Of a stretch of DNA of 36,355 bases, positions 15,685 to 24,176 are shown in pieces. Source of the stretch: Pseudomonadota bacterium (GTDB lineage Bacteria > Pseudomonadota > Alphaproteobacteria > Sphingomonadales > Sphingomonadaceae); the NCBI GenBank assembly GCA_023445495.1, contig JAEXLC010000231.1, positions 1 through 36,355 of the forward strand, written 5' to 3'. The position numbers and the translations under genes are program-made. Numbering within the stretch: the first letter of the stretch is position 1; every line of letters starts with the position of its first letter. The notes beneath the pieces are model-generated. The model saw only the letters and a list, made by a program, of their open reading frames with translations, was not told where the DNA came from and searched no databases.

Positions 15685-16185
15685 TCAGCCGGAATGGATC
15701 AGGCCATGCGCACGCAATGCAACGATCACCGCAGAAATTGCGGCCCGCGCTGGCGCATCAACCACCATGCCGCCTTCTGGTTCCGCAATTTCCGGCATTT
15801 GCGTACCGACGACCTGTTGCCCTTCGACGACAAGCCGACCGTGCGCCTCGCCACTGCGCCATTGGCCGTCCCGGAAAAGGGCGTATCCGGCATCATGGTT
15901 GAGCCACAGCCGCATGCCCTCGCGCGGCAGGACGAAGCGCCAGCCATTCTCCGTCCAGCCGGCGATCTCGTTCGCATGGCCTGACCAGGCTCCCTCGGGC
16001 GCGGCGCCCAGGATCCAGCATTGGCCGGGGGTCGGGGCCGCCGGCGCAATGTCCTGGGCGATGGCTTCCGCCGCCGGCTGGACGAGCAGGTCGAGGCGGA
16101 CCAGCGCTTCATTGTGGTACATTTCCTTCTGCGCCTGCCCGGCATCGAGCAGGGGCAGGGCGAGTCGCCCGGTGGTGTTGGTCAT
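15685..16185 (-). CDS. DUF2793 protein, last gene of the GTA cluster
   Basis: 166 residues. MTNTTGRLALPLLDAGQAQKEMYHNEAL is the signature N-terminus of DUF2793, found at the end of phage and GTA tail clusters in alphaproteobacteria. The rest (QCWILGAAPEGAWSGH, GWRFVLPREGMRLWL) fits a receptor-facing or fibre-like domain. The start at 16185 overlaps the TGA of the preceding host-specificity gene (ATGA) and has GGAG upstream. The role in the particle is unproven; a distal tail or fibre position is inferred from gene order. Confidence 0.88.
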   Translation of the reverse strand: MTNTTGRLALPLLDAGQAQKEMYHNEALVRLDLLVQPAAEAIAQDIAPAAPTPGQCWILGAAPEGAWSGHANEIAGWTENGWRFVLPREGMRLWLNHDAGYALFRDGQWRSGEAHGRLVVEGQQVVGTQMPEIAEPEGGMVVDAPARAAISAVIVALRAHGLIHSG

Positions 16186-18338
16186 GCAGCGTCTCCTGGA
16201 TCTGAGAGGGTGAGCGTTGCCGGCGGAGAGGCGCCAGCAGTGCCGAGCTGGCGCACCTCGATTTGCGCGCCTCCGGCAATCGCCGCGGCGCCAAGGGTCA
16301 TTTCCGGTGCGAGCGTATCCACCGTCCATTCGGTGCCATGGCTGGGTATCAGGGTGACGCGGTAGCGCTCGCCGCCCGGCTCGAGAGCGAGCGCGCGGCC
16401 GTCCTGCCATTGCCAGTCCGATCGGCTGCGGCGCACCCAGGTCATGCGCGCGCCGCCGCTCTCCAGCATCCTGGCCGCCAGATGCACGGGCGGGAGGGGC
16501 AGCAGCGAGATGCCGCTTACCGTCGCGGATGCCTGTGCGGGGTCGCCCATGTCCGCGGCGCCCTCGGCCAGCAGCCGCACGTCGGTGCCGATCGCGGTGG
16601 GCGGCAGGTCGAGCGTTGCGATCCTCTCGGCGTCGAGCAGCACGAAGCGATCGCCCGCACGCTGGCTGCCGATCGCCCGCTCGGTACCGCGCCGGCCGCG
16701 CCACAGGCCGGAGAGGCGCCATCGCCTGCCCTCGATTCGATCGGCCTGGCCGAACTGGATCAGCTCGTCGCCCAGCATCGCCAGGTTCGCGCCCGCGTCG
16801 AGCGCGGCGGTGTCGGCCCGGTCGAGCAGCATCGCGGAATGGGCGAGGTCGACGATGACATGGTTCCGGCGATCCTCGATCTGCGGGGCTGCGGGGCCGG
16901 GCGGGGTCACGATAGTGCCGAGTACGGCGACGCCGCGGGTGCCGCCGATCTCCCGCCAGGCCGCGCCGCCATCGAGGCTCAGCAGCAGCGCCGCCCGGCG
17001 CCATCCGGTGGCGCTGCCGGCGGCAGCCACCGCGAGTCGCGGCGCCGTGACCAGCGTGTCATCGATCGGGGGAATCTCAAAGGCATGCAGGATCGTCCGC
17101 CCGATCGCGACATCCTCGGCGCCGAGGACGCGGCCGCCACTCGCCGCGAGGGGCATCACTTCGGGCGCCAGTGCCACGCAATCGAGCGAAACCGACATGG
17201 TTTCGAACTTCCAGCCATCAACCCGCCAGAGGCCTGGCGTGCCCGCGATGCGCACCCGGCTGCCGGGCGGGATGCCAAGGGCTTCCCAGCCGAGGTGCAC
17301 GGTCCGTCGGGTCCGTTCGATATCCGCGCGGAGCAGCGCGGCTTCCGCCAGCGTCCGCGCTGTGCCGGCGTCGATCGCCGCCGGCAGCTCGATCCGCAGG
17401 TCCCGGCTCATCGGTCCGGCGCCGCCCGCGCGCTGCACGCCGATCTGCCAGTCGCGCGCGGGATCATAGTGACTGAGGCTCAGCGTGCGCGGTATCCGGG
17501 CCGCCGATGCGACGCTGCGGTTGCCCCGGCCGTGTCCGCCAACGCCGCTGTCCTCGATCGTGATCGCGTCGCCGGGGCCGCAGCGCAGTGCCGGCCCCTC
17601 GCCGAACCAGCCGCCCGCTGCCTGGGCCAGCGCTTCGACCGCGCCGGCAAGGTTGGCGCCCTGCGCCACGAAGCCGGCCAGCGCCATGCTCGGATCGGCG
17701 CCGGTCAGCGCGCCCAGCGCCACGGCGATGTCGCCTGCGGGCACCGGCTGCGCATCGGCCTCGACCTCGAAGGTCAGCGACGGGATGCGATTACCCCAGG
17801 GACCGAGCTCGAGATCTTCGAACACCGCATAGGCGATGCCGCGATGCGCCGGTGCGAACCCCGCGCCTTCCGCGGCGACGATCAGCGGATCGGCCGCCTG
17901 GTCCTCGCCGCCCAGATGCAGCCGGAAGCCGGTGCGCGCCTTGAAGTCGCCACCGGCGCCACGCAGCAGCTGGCCGTCCGCCCAGATCCGCCCGACGTCC
18001 AGGATCGGCCGCGCCGACAGCGCCACCGCCAGGCTGGCGGTATAGCTATAGGTGGTGGTGCTCGGCTGCCCCTTGCCGCCCGATTGCCGGTCGCGATGCT
18101 CGATCAGGTCGGTCGCCCAGATCACCGATCCGGCCACCCGCATCCTCCCGAAGATCTTCGGGATCTGGGTGCCATAGGAGGAGGTCTGCACCTTGAGGTC
18201 GCTCAGCCGCGGGCCTTCGCGGCCCTTGGGCTTGAATAGGATCTCATGGTCGATGACGTTGCCGATCATCGATCCGATCGCCGCGCCCGCCGGGCCGCCG
18301 ATAATCCCGCCGGCCACGGTGAGCACCAGGGTCGCCAT
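16182..18338 (-). CDS. GTA host-specificity / baseplate protein (gp15-like), lacking the TIM-barrel part
   Basis: 718 residues. The N-terminus MATLVLTVAGGIIGGPAGAAIG, then QTSSYGTQIPKIFGRMRVAGSVIWATDLIEHRD and YSYTASLAVALSARPI, matches the start of the GTA gp15 'megatron' and related phage tail proteins. A phage-tail_3-like region and a C-terminal region rich in beta motifs follow (GLWRGRRGTERAIGSQRAGDRFVLLD is typical). R. capsulatus gp15 is about 1,300 residues with a glycoside-hydrolase-like TIM barrel. Here the length leaves no room for it. GGAGG lies 7 bases before the ATG, inside the end of the NlpC/P60 gene. It probably forms the tail tip that contacts the recipient cell. Confidence 0.9.
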   Translation of the reverse strand: MATLVLTVAGGIIGGPAGAAIGSMIGNVIDHEILFKPKGREGPRLSDLKVQTSSYGTQIPKIFGRMRVAGSVIWATDLIEHRDRQSGGKGQPSTTTYSYTASLAVALSARPILDVGRIWADGQLLRGAGGDFKARTGFRLHLGGEDQAADPLIVAAEGAGFAPAHRGIAYAVFEDLELGPWGNRIPSLTFEVEADAQPVPAGDIAVALGALTGADPSMALAGFVAQGANLAGAVEALAQAAGGWFGEGPALRCGPGDAITIEDSGVGGHGRGNRSVASAARIPRTLSLSHYDPARDWQIGVQRAGGAGPMSRDLRIELPAAIDAGTARTLAEAALLRADIERTRRTVHLGWEALGIPPGSRVRIAGTPGLWRVDGWKFETMSVSLDCVALAPEVMPLAASGGRVLGAEDVAIGRTILHAFEIPPIDDTLVTAPRLAVAAAGSATGWRRAALLLSLDGGAAWREIGGTRGVAVLGTIVTPPGPAAPQIEDRRNHVIVDLAHSAMLLDRADTAALDAGANLAMLGDELIQFGQADRIEGRRWRLSGLWRGRRGTERAIGSQRAGDRFVLLDAERIATLDLPPTAIGTDVRLLAEGAADMGDPAQASATVSGISLLPLPPVHLAARMLESGGARMTWVRRSRSDWQWQDGRALALEPGGERYRVTLIPSHGTEWTVDTLAPEMTLGAAAIAGGAQIEVRQLGTAGASPPATLTLSDPGDAA

Positions 18339-18340
18339 TG

Positions 18341-18715
18341 TCAGTCCTCCGATTTTCGCCAGCGGCCGAGCACCGGCCAGGGCAGGGGATCGGGCCGCTC
18401 GACCACCCGGCGCAGCATCGCGTCGGCATGGACCAGCCCGGTTCCGCTATCGATGCCGAGGTGCAGCTGCCCCGGCCCGCTGGCGAGCAGCAGCAGGTCG
18501 CCGGCACGCCGGTCCCCTGCCGGGCACAGCCCGAGCGCAGCTACGACTTCGGTTACCCGCGCCCGGTCCCCGCTCCGCATCGCATAGCTGTCCGGCACGC
18601 CGACCGCGTACGCCCAGCCCGCCAGCCCGACACAGTCGATCCCCTCGCGCGTCCGGCCCCGCGCCCGGAAGCGCGCGCCGATCATCATGCGGGCCCTTGC
18701 CAGCACCGCGCTCAT
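18341..18715 (-). CDS. GTA tail-associated NlpC/P60 peptidase (gp14-like)
   Basis: 124 residues. Cys28 in GIDCVGLAGWAY and His85 in GQLHLGIDSG are the expected NlpC/P60 catalytic Cys and His. Members cut peptide bonds in peptidoglycan; in GTAs this gene (gp14) supplies a wall-degrading activity at the tail tip for DNA entry. The ATG at 18715 overlaps the TGA of the DUF2163 gene. It lies 2 bases before the host-specificity gene, in the same order as in R. capsulatus GTA. The domain is close to minimal length. Confidence 0.9.
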   Translation of the reverse strand: MSAVLARARMMIGARFRARGRTREGIDCVGLAGWAYAVGVPDSYAMRSGDRARVTEVVAALGLCPAGDRRAGDLLLLASGPGQLHLGIDSGTGLVHADAMLRRVVERPDPLPWPVLGRWRKSED

Positions 18716-19515
18716 CCGCCCGGGTAGCGCGTCAGCAGGTCGATGCCCGGCAGCCAGGGCTCGCCGCGAAAGTTGATCGCATTGCCGAAGCGTCCCGCGC
18801 AGGTCGCCAGGGTCCGGTCGCACCCCTCGGTCAGCAGCACCCGCCCGGGCGCATCGAAGCGCGGCGGCCGGCGCAGCGTCAGGGTCGCGCCGGACGAGTC
18901 GAGGATCGCTTCCTCCAGCCCCGAATTCGCGCCGGTAATCCACCGCAACCGGCCCCGGGCATAGCTATTGGCCGCCGGTTCTACCGCATCGAGCGTCAGC
19001 ACATTGTCCGCGATCCCCGTCACCAGGGCGAAGCGTCGTCGCCCCGCCATCGCCACCCGGCAGCGCTTGTCGCCCAGCTCGGCGCGGCATTCGGGCGAGG
19101 TCTCCTCCACCACCGCGCGCTCCAGCGCGGCCATCGCGCCGCGCAGCTCGGCGGTCAGCATGCCGTCGCGCGTCTCGAGCCCGCCGATCGTCCCCTCGCC
19201 CAGCGGCACCTGGTTTGCCGGGTCGGTCCAGTCGCAGGCGAAGATCGCCACCCGCGCTCCGTCCCAGCGCCCGGCGAGCAGGTCCGCCTCGGAAATCGCC
19301 TCGCTGGTCAGCGCCCCACTGACATCCATGCTCGCCGGATCGAGCCCGGCCCCGCGCGTGATCGCGCTCGGCACCATGCCCGGCGCCGCCCGGTGGACCA
19401 GCCCGTCCCATTCTATGTCCCGGTCATGCGCGGTCAGACCGATGGCCACCCCGTCGCGCCGCTCGATCCGCCAGCACAGCGCCAGCGTCGTGAGCTCCCC
19501 CGCCAGCCAGCTCAT
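18712..19515 (-). CDS. GTA hub protein, DUF2163 (gp13-like)
   Basis: 267 residues. The N-terminal DUF2163 region has LALCWRIERRDGVAIGLTAHDRDI; the C-terminal region has the conserved EGCDRTLATCAGRFGNAINFRGEPWLPG. Four cysteines (C143, C152, C232, C239) are spaced as in lambda-gpL/GTA hub proteins that bind an Fe-S cluster. It should form the hub beneath the distal tail ring and connect to the host-specificity protein. Its start overlaps the preceding TGA (ATGA) and its stop overlaps the next start, so translation is coupled on both sides. Confidence 0.92.
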   Translation of the reverse strand: MSWLAGELTTLALCWRIERRDGVAIGLTAHDRDIEWDGLVHRAAPGMVPSAITRGAGLDPASMDVSGALTSEAISEADLLAGRWDGARVAIFACDWTDPANQVPLGEGTIGGLETRDGMLTAELRGAMAALERAVVEETSPECRAELGDKRCRVAMAGRRRFALVTGIADNVLTLDAVEPAANSYARGRLRWITGANSGLEEAILDSSGATLTLRRPPRFDAPGRVLLTEGCDRTLATCAGRFGNAINFRGEPWLPGIDLLTRYPGG

Positions 19516-21722
19516 TCGCGGATCTCCACCAGCGGCACCGAAGCGAGTGCCCCCGCCTGGAAGGTCGCCCGGCTCACGCGCAGCTGGTCCTCGGCAAAGC
19601 GCACCGGCACGTCGAAGACGAAGCTCGCGCGCACCACGGCACCGGCAGCCGGCGCCAGCCCGAGCGTCACCACCCCGCCTTCCTCCAGCACGAAGTCCTC
19701 GGTCTCCACGCCGTCGATCGTCACCTGCAGCGTCGCCGCCACCGGCCGGGTGATCCGCCGCACCACCCCGCCATAGGTCCGCACCAGCGGGAAGCGCATA
19801 TTGGTGCCGTCGCCCGCGCCGATCGGCTCGTCCACCGCGACGCAATCGAACGGGTCGCGCAGGCGGAAGCCGCGCGCCGGTCCCATCCGCGCCCGGAAAA
19901 AGGCGAGCAGCTCGATGATGTCCGCCTCGGAACGCAGTCCGGGCCCGATATCATAGCGGGTCCGCGCCTCCGCCCATTCGGCGTTGCGCTTCTCGCGCCC
20001 GCCCGCGCTGGTCACGATCGAAGTCGAGACCTCGGGCGCCACTTCCGCCTCGCGGCCCAGCGCGAGCGGAAACAGCACGTCGTCGAACGCGTCCATCGCT
20101 TCCTCCGTTTCGAAATGCACGAAGCCGTCGCGCAGGATCTGGGGCAGCGCCCAGACATAGGTCTGCGCCACCCCGCGCCGCCGTGCCCGCCCGGCTGCCG
20201 ACACAACATGGCGCCATTGCCAGCGATCCTCGCGCCGCAGCACGAAGCCGGCGAGATAATGCTGATCCGCTGCCGGATAGCCGAGCCGCGCCTCGATCGC
20301 CGCGATCCCGCGCGCGCTCGCCACCACATTGCCGGCCGCCGCCCAGTCATAATCCTCGAGCTGCAGCACATCGAAGGCAGGTTGCGACCAGCCGGTCGGC
20401 ACATTGGCCTCGGGCTGCGCCAGCGCGGTCGGCGCATAGACCAGCAGCAGCGTCTCCGCGTCCGCCGCCACGCCGCGCACCGCATCGCGCAGCGCCAGCG
20501 TCGATGCGGCGAGCAGCGCGCCGGCCGCTTCCTCGACATCGGCCGCACCCGCCAGCGCGGTCCGCGCCGCCGCATCATGGATGCACAGGCTGCCATCGGG
20601 CAGTGTCCACCACCAGGGCTCGCCGATCTGGAAGCGCACCCGCAGCCCCGCCGCCTGCGCGATCCCGGCGAACTCGCGCGCGACCGCCTGCAGATAGGCC
20701 ATCGCGCTGCCATGCGCCGGCGAAAGTAGCGTCGAGGGCGGCTCCCATCCCGTCAGCGCTGGGGCACCGTCCGCGGCGCGCTGCTTCCAGTCGCCCCAGG
20801 CGTGCTGGTCGAGCAGTTCATAGGAAAGCGACAGGATCAGTTCGTAGCCCAGAGCCTTGGCCCGCGCCGCGAAATCGGCATGCCAGGCCCGGCAGGCGAC
20901 GTTCAGCGCCGTCGCGCCCAGGCTCACATAATGGCCGCCCGAATGCGCCTCGAGCCGGAAATAATGGCTCATCCCGACATAGTGGAGGATCGTCCCCCGC
21001 CAGCCGAGCTGGACGATGTTGCGCAGCAGCCGCTCGGGCGTCAGGTGGTAATTGTCGTCATAGCCATTGGCGATGGACAGGCGATGCTCGGGCATGATCG
21101 CGTCGCCCACCGCCAGCACCGAACCCGGCCCCTCGCAGGCGATGCCGCTAAGCTCGACCCAGCCTTCGGCTGGCGCCGCCAGATCGGCATCCGCGCCGCT
21201 GAACTCGGGCGCCACCAGCGAGACGAACATCCGGTCGACATCCCCCGCCCAGACCGGATCAGCCTCGTCGGGCAACAGATAGCCGCCCTGCACGCTGGCA
21301 AAGTCGATCGAGACCAAAGCGTCCTCGGGCGACCCCTCGGCATAGTTCCACAGCCGCACATACCAGCTCCGCGGATTGCCGGCGGCATCGCGCCCCTCGA
21401 TCGTCAGCACCGGCCCATGCACGCCCTCGAGCGACCGGACGCCCTGGGAGCGCCAGCGGAACCGCAACCGGCAGTCGCGAAAGTCGCGCGCCGTCTCGTA
21501 GCGCAGCAGCGGGTGGTCGTGCCGGTCCTCGGCTTCCCAGATCAGCCCGGCCAGGTCGTCCTGCCGATAGAATACCGCATCCACCCGCAGCGCGTCGGGC
21601 GCGATGGTCGTCACCGACGCCATCATCGGTCGTGGGAAATTGACCGTCCAATATGCGGGATCGAAGCGCGAGAGCACGCCCTCGGCTTGCCCGCGGCGCG
21701 CATCGGCGAGCCACCAGCCCAT
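19512..21722 (-). CDS. GTA distal tail protein: DUF2460 domain fused to a large N-terminal domain
   Basis: 736 residues. The last ~195 residues (from about 543: MDAFDDVLFPLALG, SIVTSAGGREKRNAEW, RYDIGPGLRSEADI, FRARMGPARGFRLRDPFD, then FVFDVPVRFAEDQL) are a complete DUF2460/gp12 distal tail domain. The preceding ~540 residues are not part of usual gp12 proteins. They contain a beta-rich segment with substrate-like aromatic residues, then an alpha/beta region resembling a glycoside-hydrolase barrel (YVGMSHYFRL, ELILSLSYELLDQHAWGDW, RFQIGEPWWW, VLQLEDYDW, YLAGFVLRREDRWQW). Candidate acidic catalytic residues are the Glu/Asp in SYELLD, IGEPWW and QLEDYDW. The start at 21722 has GGGAGGA 5 bases upstream. 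It is the first gene of the downstream GTA segment after the two inserted genes. Confidence 0.88.
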   Translation of the reverse strand: MGWWLADARRGQAEGVLSRFDPAYWTVNFPRPMMASVTTIAPDALRVDAVFYRQDDLAGLIWEAEDRHDHPLLRYETARDFRDCRLRFRWRSQGVRSLEGVHGPVLTIEGRDAAGNPRSWYVRLWNYAEGSPEDALVSIDFASVQGGYLLPDEADPVWAGDVDRMFVSLVAPEFSGADADLAAPAEGWVELSGIACEGPGSVLAVGDAIMPEHRLSIANGYDDNYHLTPERLLRNIVQLGWRGTILHYVGMSHYFRLEAHSGGHYVSLGATALNVACRAWHADFAARAKALGYELILSLSYELLDQHAWGDWKQRAADGAPALTGWEPPSTLLSPAHGSAMAYLQAVAREFAGIAQAAGLRVRFQIGEPWWWTLPDGSLCIHDAAARTALAGAADVEEAAGALLAASTLALRDAVRGVAADAETLLLVYAPTALAQPEANVPTGWSQPAFDVLQLEDYDWAAAGNVVASARGIAAIEARLGYPAADQHYLAGFVLRREDRWQWRHVVSAAGRARRRGVAQTYVWALPQILRDGFVHFETEEAMDAFDDVLFPLALGREAEVAPEVSTSIVTSAGGREKRNAEWAEARTRYDIGPGLRSEADIIELLAFFRARMGPARGFRLRDPFDCVAVDEPIGAGDGTNMRFPLVRTYGGVVRRITRPVAATLQVTIDGVETEDFVLEEGGVVTLGLAPAAGAVVRASFVFDVPVRFAEDQLRVSRATFQAGALASVPLVEIRE

Positions 21723-21802
21723 CTTGTTCCTCCCGATCTCGAGTTGTGCTTCTTCACCAGGGCGGCCGGCGTCCGCCGATGCCCGAGCGAAATCGCGCGT
21801 CT

Positions 21803-21822
21803 GCGCCAACTTGGATTGGCGC
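21803..21822. promoter_or_regulatory. Operator-like inverted repeat between DUF2460 and the inserted gene
   Basis: GCGCCAA-N6-TTGGCGC, perfect 7-bp arms, in the 124-base divergent interval between the DUF2460 gene (minus) and the inserted gene (plus). The position suits control of either or both genes by a dimeric regulator. Confidence 0.4.
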
Positions 21823-21846
21823 TGGTCCGCTGATAGGTTCGCGCCG

Positions 21847-22332
21847 ATGGATTTCCGCGCCCTTTTCCGTTCGCCTCCGGCGCGCGCGATCTATCTGGCG
21901 TCGTCGCCGCTTTTCGCGTTCGGCGCGGGGCAGTTCCCGTTGATCGGTGGCAGCTATCGGAATGCCGCCGGAGACAGCACGCTAGGCTTTCGTATCGAGG
22001 GCGACCGCTACAAGCTATCGGGCGGCGCATGGCCGGAAACCGTGGCGCTTATCCCGGTAGCCGGTCGTGCCGATGGCTATGTCTTCCAGCAATCCGACGG
22101 CATGGGCACTGCCTTTTACGGCGCCCTGCGGCTCCAGCGGTGGGAACCTGGCTTCGCCCTGTTTTCGCCCGAGAAACTGCCGGAGGATGCGTTTCGCGCG
22201 GCCCGGCGGAACGGGGCTGTCCTGCAAGCGGATGGCTGCGTGTTCTCGACACCGGCAACTTTGCTTTCCGCGCTGGTTCCCCTGGCGTTCGGGGCGCCCG
22301 AGCGGTGCTGGGACGTCTATCACCCGGCCTGA
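21847..22332 (+). CDS. Unknown protein inserted in the GTA cluster
   Basis: 161 residues, not recognised. It begins MDFRALFRSPPARAIYLASS with a moderately hydrophobic stretch (about 14-32) that could be a weak signal or anchor but lacks a clear cleavage site. Features include SYRNAAGDSTLGFRIEGDRYKL, QQSDGMGTAFYGALRLQRW and two cysteines near the C-terminus. The Shine-Dalgarno is weak. It is divergent from the DUF2460 gene and followed directly by a hairpin. Base composition is like the neighbours. The reading frame uses the typical GC-rich third position, which supports a real gene over a chance frame, but the evidence is moderate. Confidence 0.55.
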   Translation: MDFRALFRSPPARAIYLASSPLFAFGAGQFPLIGGSYRNAAGDSTLGFRIEGDRYKLSGGAWPETVALIPVAGRADGYVFQQSDGMGTAFYGALRLQRWEPGFALFSPEKLPEDAFRAARRNGAVLQADGCVFSTPATLLSALVPLAFGAPERCWDVYHPA

Positions 22333-22354
22333 AGCTCGATTGGCCCATCGAGCT
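22333..22354 (+). terminator. Hairpin immediately after the inserted gene
   Basis: AGCTCGAT-TGGCCC-ATCGAGCT, a perfect 8-bp stem starting on the base after the TGA. There is no T tract. It probably marks the 3' end of the mRNA of the 161-residue gene. Confidence 0.5.
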
Positions 22355-22515
22355 GACGGGCGATGCGTTGTTCGATGTCGCCGCGTGCCAGCAATAGCGC
22401 GCAACCGCAGCATAATGGTGCATTTTTCGGAGCGCCTGTCTTGCCCGGCCCCCCTTCGCTGCGTCACAATCGACGGCGGGCGTGTAACTGCCCGTAGCGA
22501 ACCATGAGGTGCCGA

Positions 22516-23337
22516 ATGCTTGCCGAACTGCTTCTTGCCCTGTCGCAGGTCGTTCCTTCGGAAGACATCGTGGTTTCGGGCCGATCGGCCGAACATGCCG
22601 CGCGCCGCTATGTCGAGAATGTGCTGCCGCCTGTCTCCTTCGACACCCCGCTCGCGCGTTTCTACGATCCCGTCTGCGTCGGCGTCGCCGGCCTGCCCGC
22701 CGAGGCGAACCGGGTGGTGGCCGATCGCGTCGGCGAGATCGCGCGCTCGGTGCGGCTTCGCGTCGCGGATCAGGGCTGCACGCCAAACCTGTTCGTGCTC
22801 TTCGTGCCGGATGGCAAGGCCGCGGTCGGCAAGCTCAAACATGCCAATGTGCAGGGAGCCAACAGCCAGACGCTTGCCGATCTGCGCCGGATCGTCGCGG
22901 AGCCCGGCGCCGCCCGCGCCTGGGTCGAGGTCGAGACGCGCAGCCGCGACGGAGACCGTCCCCGCTACACGCCGGGTTCCGCACCCGACCTGCGCCTTTC
23001 CACCTCGAGCCGCCTTTCTTCGGTCACGCGCCGCGATATCCTGAGCGCGACCGTGGTGATCGACCGCGATGCGATGGCGGGCCGCGATCTCCGCCAGGCC
23101 GCCGATTATGCCGCGATGCGCGCGTTGAGCGGTGCCCGCCTGCGCGACGCATCGGGCCAGAACTCGATCCTCACCGCCTTCACTCCCGGTGGCGACCAGG
23201 CCGCCCCGGTCGAGCTGACCGCCAATGATCGCGGCTTTCTCGACGGCCTCTATTCCGGGAGCGGCAACAGCTTTTCGATGATGAAGAAGCAGGCGATCGT
23301 CCGGAACATGGTGCGCGACAAGGACGCCGCGCCGTAG
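22516..23337 (+). CDS. Exported protein of unknown function, inserted in the GTA cluster
   Basis: 273 residues. The start at 22516 has GAGG 6 bases upstream and leads into a short hydrophobic N-terminus (MLAELLLALSQVVPSED) that may be a signal peptide; an ATG at 22504 is also in frame. The body has RFYDPVCVGVAGLPAE, RLRVADQGCTPNLFVLFV, a repeated Arg/Asp-rich middle, then SATVVIDRDAMAGRDLRQAADYAAMRAL and GFLDGLYSG. It looks like a conserved sphingomonad exported protein of unknown role rather than a phage gene. Two cysteines may pair. It is convergent with the tape-measure gene. Confidence 0.75.
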   Translation: MLAELLLALSQVVPSEDIVVSGRSAEHAARRYVENVLPPVSFDTPLARFYDPVCVGVAGLPAEANRVVADRVGEIARSVRLRVADQGCTPNLFVLFVPDGKAAVGKLKHANVQGANSQTLADLRRIVAEPGAARAWVEVETRSRDGDRPRYTPGSAPDLRLSTSSRLSSVTRRDILSATVVIDRDAMAGRDLRQAADYAAMRALSGARLRDASGQNSILTAFTPGGDQAAPVELTANDRGFLDGLYSGSGNSFSMMKKQAIVRNMVRDKDAAP

Positions 23338-23355
23338 GGACCGCCCATTCCGCTG

Positions 23356-23389
23356 CGGATGCGCATCCGGATTCCTCCCCCTGAGGGGG
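23356..23389. terminator. Palindromes between convergent genes
   Basis: A perfect 14-bp palindrome CGGATGCGCATCCG (23356-23369) and a CCCCC-TGA-GGGGG hairpin (23377-23389) lie in the 73-base gap between the exported-protein gene and the convergent tape-measure gene. Either could end transcripts from both sides. There is no clear T tract. Confidence 0.45.
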
Positions 23390-23410
23390 CGGATCGGAAA
23401 TCGAGGCAAC

Positions 23411-23992
23411 CTACTCCACTCCCACCAGCGCCGCGCGCACCGCCCGCGCCACCTGCCGGCTCGATTGCGCCAGCGCCCGCGGCGCCGCATCCGCCGCGGC
23501 ATTCACCGTGATCGCCACCCGCACTTCCCGGCTTCCGCCGACCGCCGGCACCGCGACGCTTCCCGCGCTCGTCGGCACGAACAGTTCCGGCTCGCGCTCG
23601 CCGACCCAATAGGGCCGCCCCGGGCTTACCGGACCACCGGTCGCCCGGCCCGGCGATCCGAACAGCGACATCACCAGGCTGGTCAGCGCGGAAAGCCCGC
23701 CATCGCCCGATCCGCCGCCACCGCCGCCGCCGATCGAGGCGATGCCGTCGCGCAGCGCCGCGCGTGCGATCTCGTCCATCACGCTCAGCGCGACCCGCTT
23801 CAGATCCTCGAAACCGAACTTGCCGGTGCGCACCGCGCGCAGCAGCGCATTCTCGATCGCACGCCCGGCGCGCTCGGCCCCGGCTTCCAGTGGCCCCTCC
23901 AGTCCGTTGCGCATCTCCTGCACGTCGCGGGCAAAGGCGCGCGTATCGGCGCGAACCTCCACCAGCAGGCGCTCGATCACTTCCTCATCCAT
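23411..23992 (-). CDS. GTA tail tape measure protein (gp11-like)
   Basis: 193 residues, short as in R. capsulatus GTA (about 220), which fits a short non-contractile tail. The N-terminal half is helical (IERLLVEVRADTRAFARDVQEMRNGLEGPL, RAIENALLRAVRTGKFGFEDLKRVALSVMDEIARAAL). The middle is Gly-rich and hydrophobic. The C-terminal ATGGPVSPGRPYWVGEREPELFVP motif is a hallmark of phage tape-measure C-termini. It sets tail length and may pass DNA through the envelope. It overlaps the preceding chaperone gene by 8 bases. Confidence 0.9.
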   Translation of the reverse strand: MDEEVIERLLVEVRADTRAFARDVQEMRNGLEGPLEAGAERAGRAIENALLRAVRTGKFGFEDLKRVALSVMDEIARAALRDGIASIGGGGGGGSGDGGLSALTSLVMSLFGSPGRATGGPVSPGRPYWVGEREPELFVPTSAGSVAVPAVGGSREVRVAITVNAAADAAPRALAQSSRQVARAVRAALVGVE

Positions 23993-24176
23993 CGGGAAAT
24001 TGCTCCTTCAGCCGCGTCATCATGGCGGTGTCGGGCGGCAGCTCGGCCTCGCCGCGAAACGCGTCGAGCAGCGCGCCCAGCTCGGCCGGGGTCGCTGCCC
24101 AGAAATCGCCCGGCTTCCAGCCGAACATCGCCCCCGCCGCGCCGGCCAGCCGGCGTGCGTTGCCGGCAAAGGTCAT
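23985..24176 (-). CDS. GTA tail assembly chaperone (gp10.1-like)
   Basis: 63 residues, beginning MTFAGNARRLAGAAGAMFGWKPGDFWAATPAELGALL, matching the small phage tail assembly chaperone found just before the tape measure in GTAs. The ATG overlaps the TGA of the gp10-like gene. The pair of short chaperone genes between tail tube and tape measure mirrors the frame-shifted G/GT pair of other tailed phages, but here they are two separate coupled genes. Confidence 0.88.
   Translation of the reverse strand: MTFAGNARRLAGAAGAMFGWKPGDFWAATPAELGALLDAFRGEAELPPDTAMMTRLKEQFPDG

Noticed and set aside
16263..18239. 658-codon plus-strand frame
   Set aside because: Antisense of the gp15-like gene; His/Arg/Gln-rich without motifs.
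18193..19776. 527-codon plus-strand frame
   Set aside because: Antisense of gp13/gp14-like genes, whose overlaps and catalytic residues are convincing.
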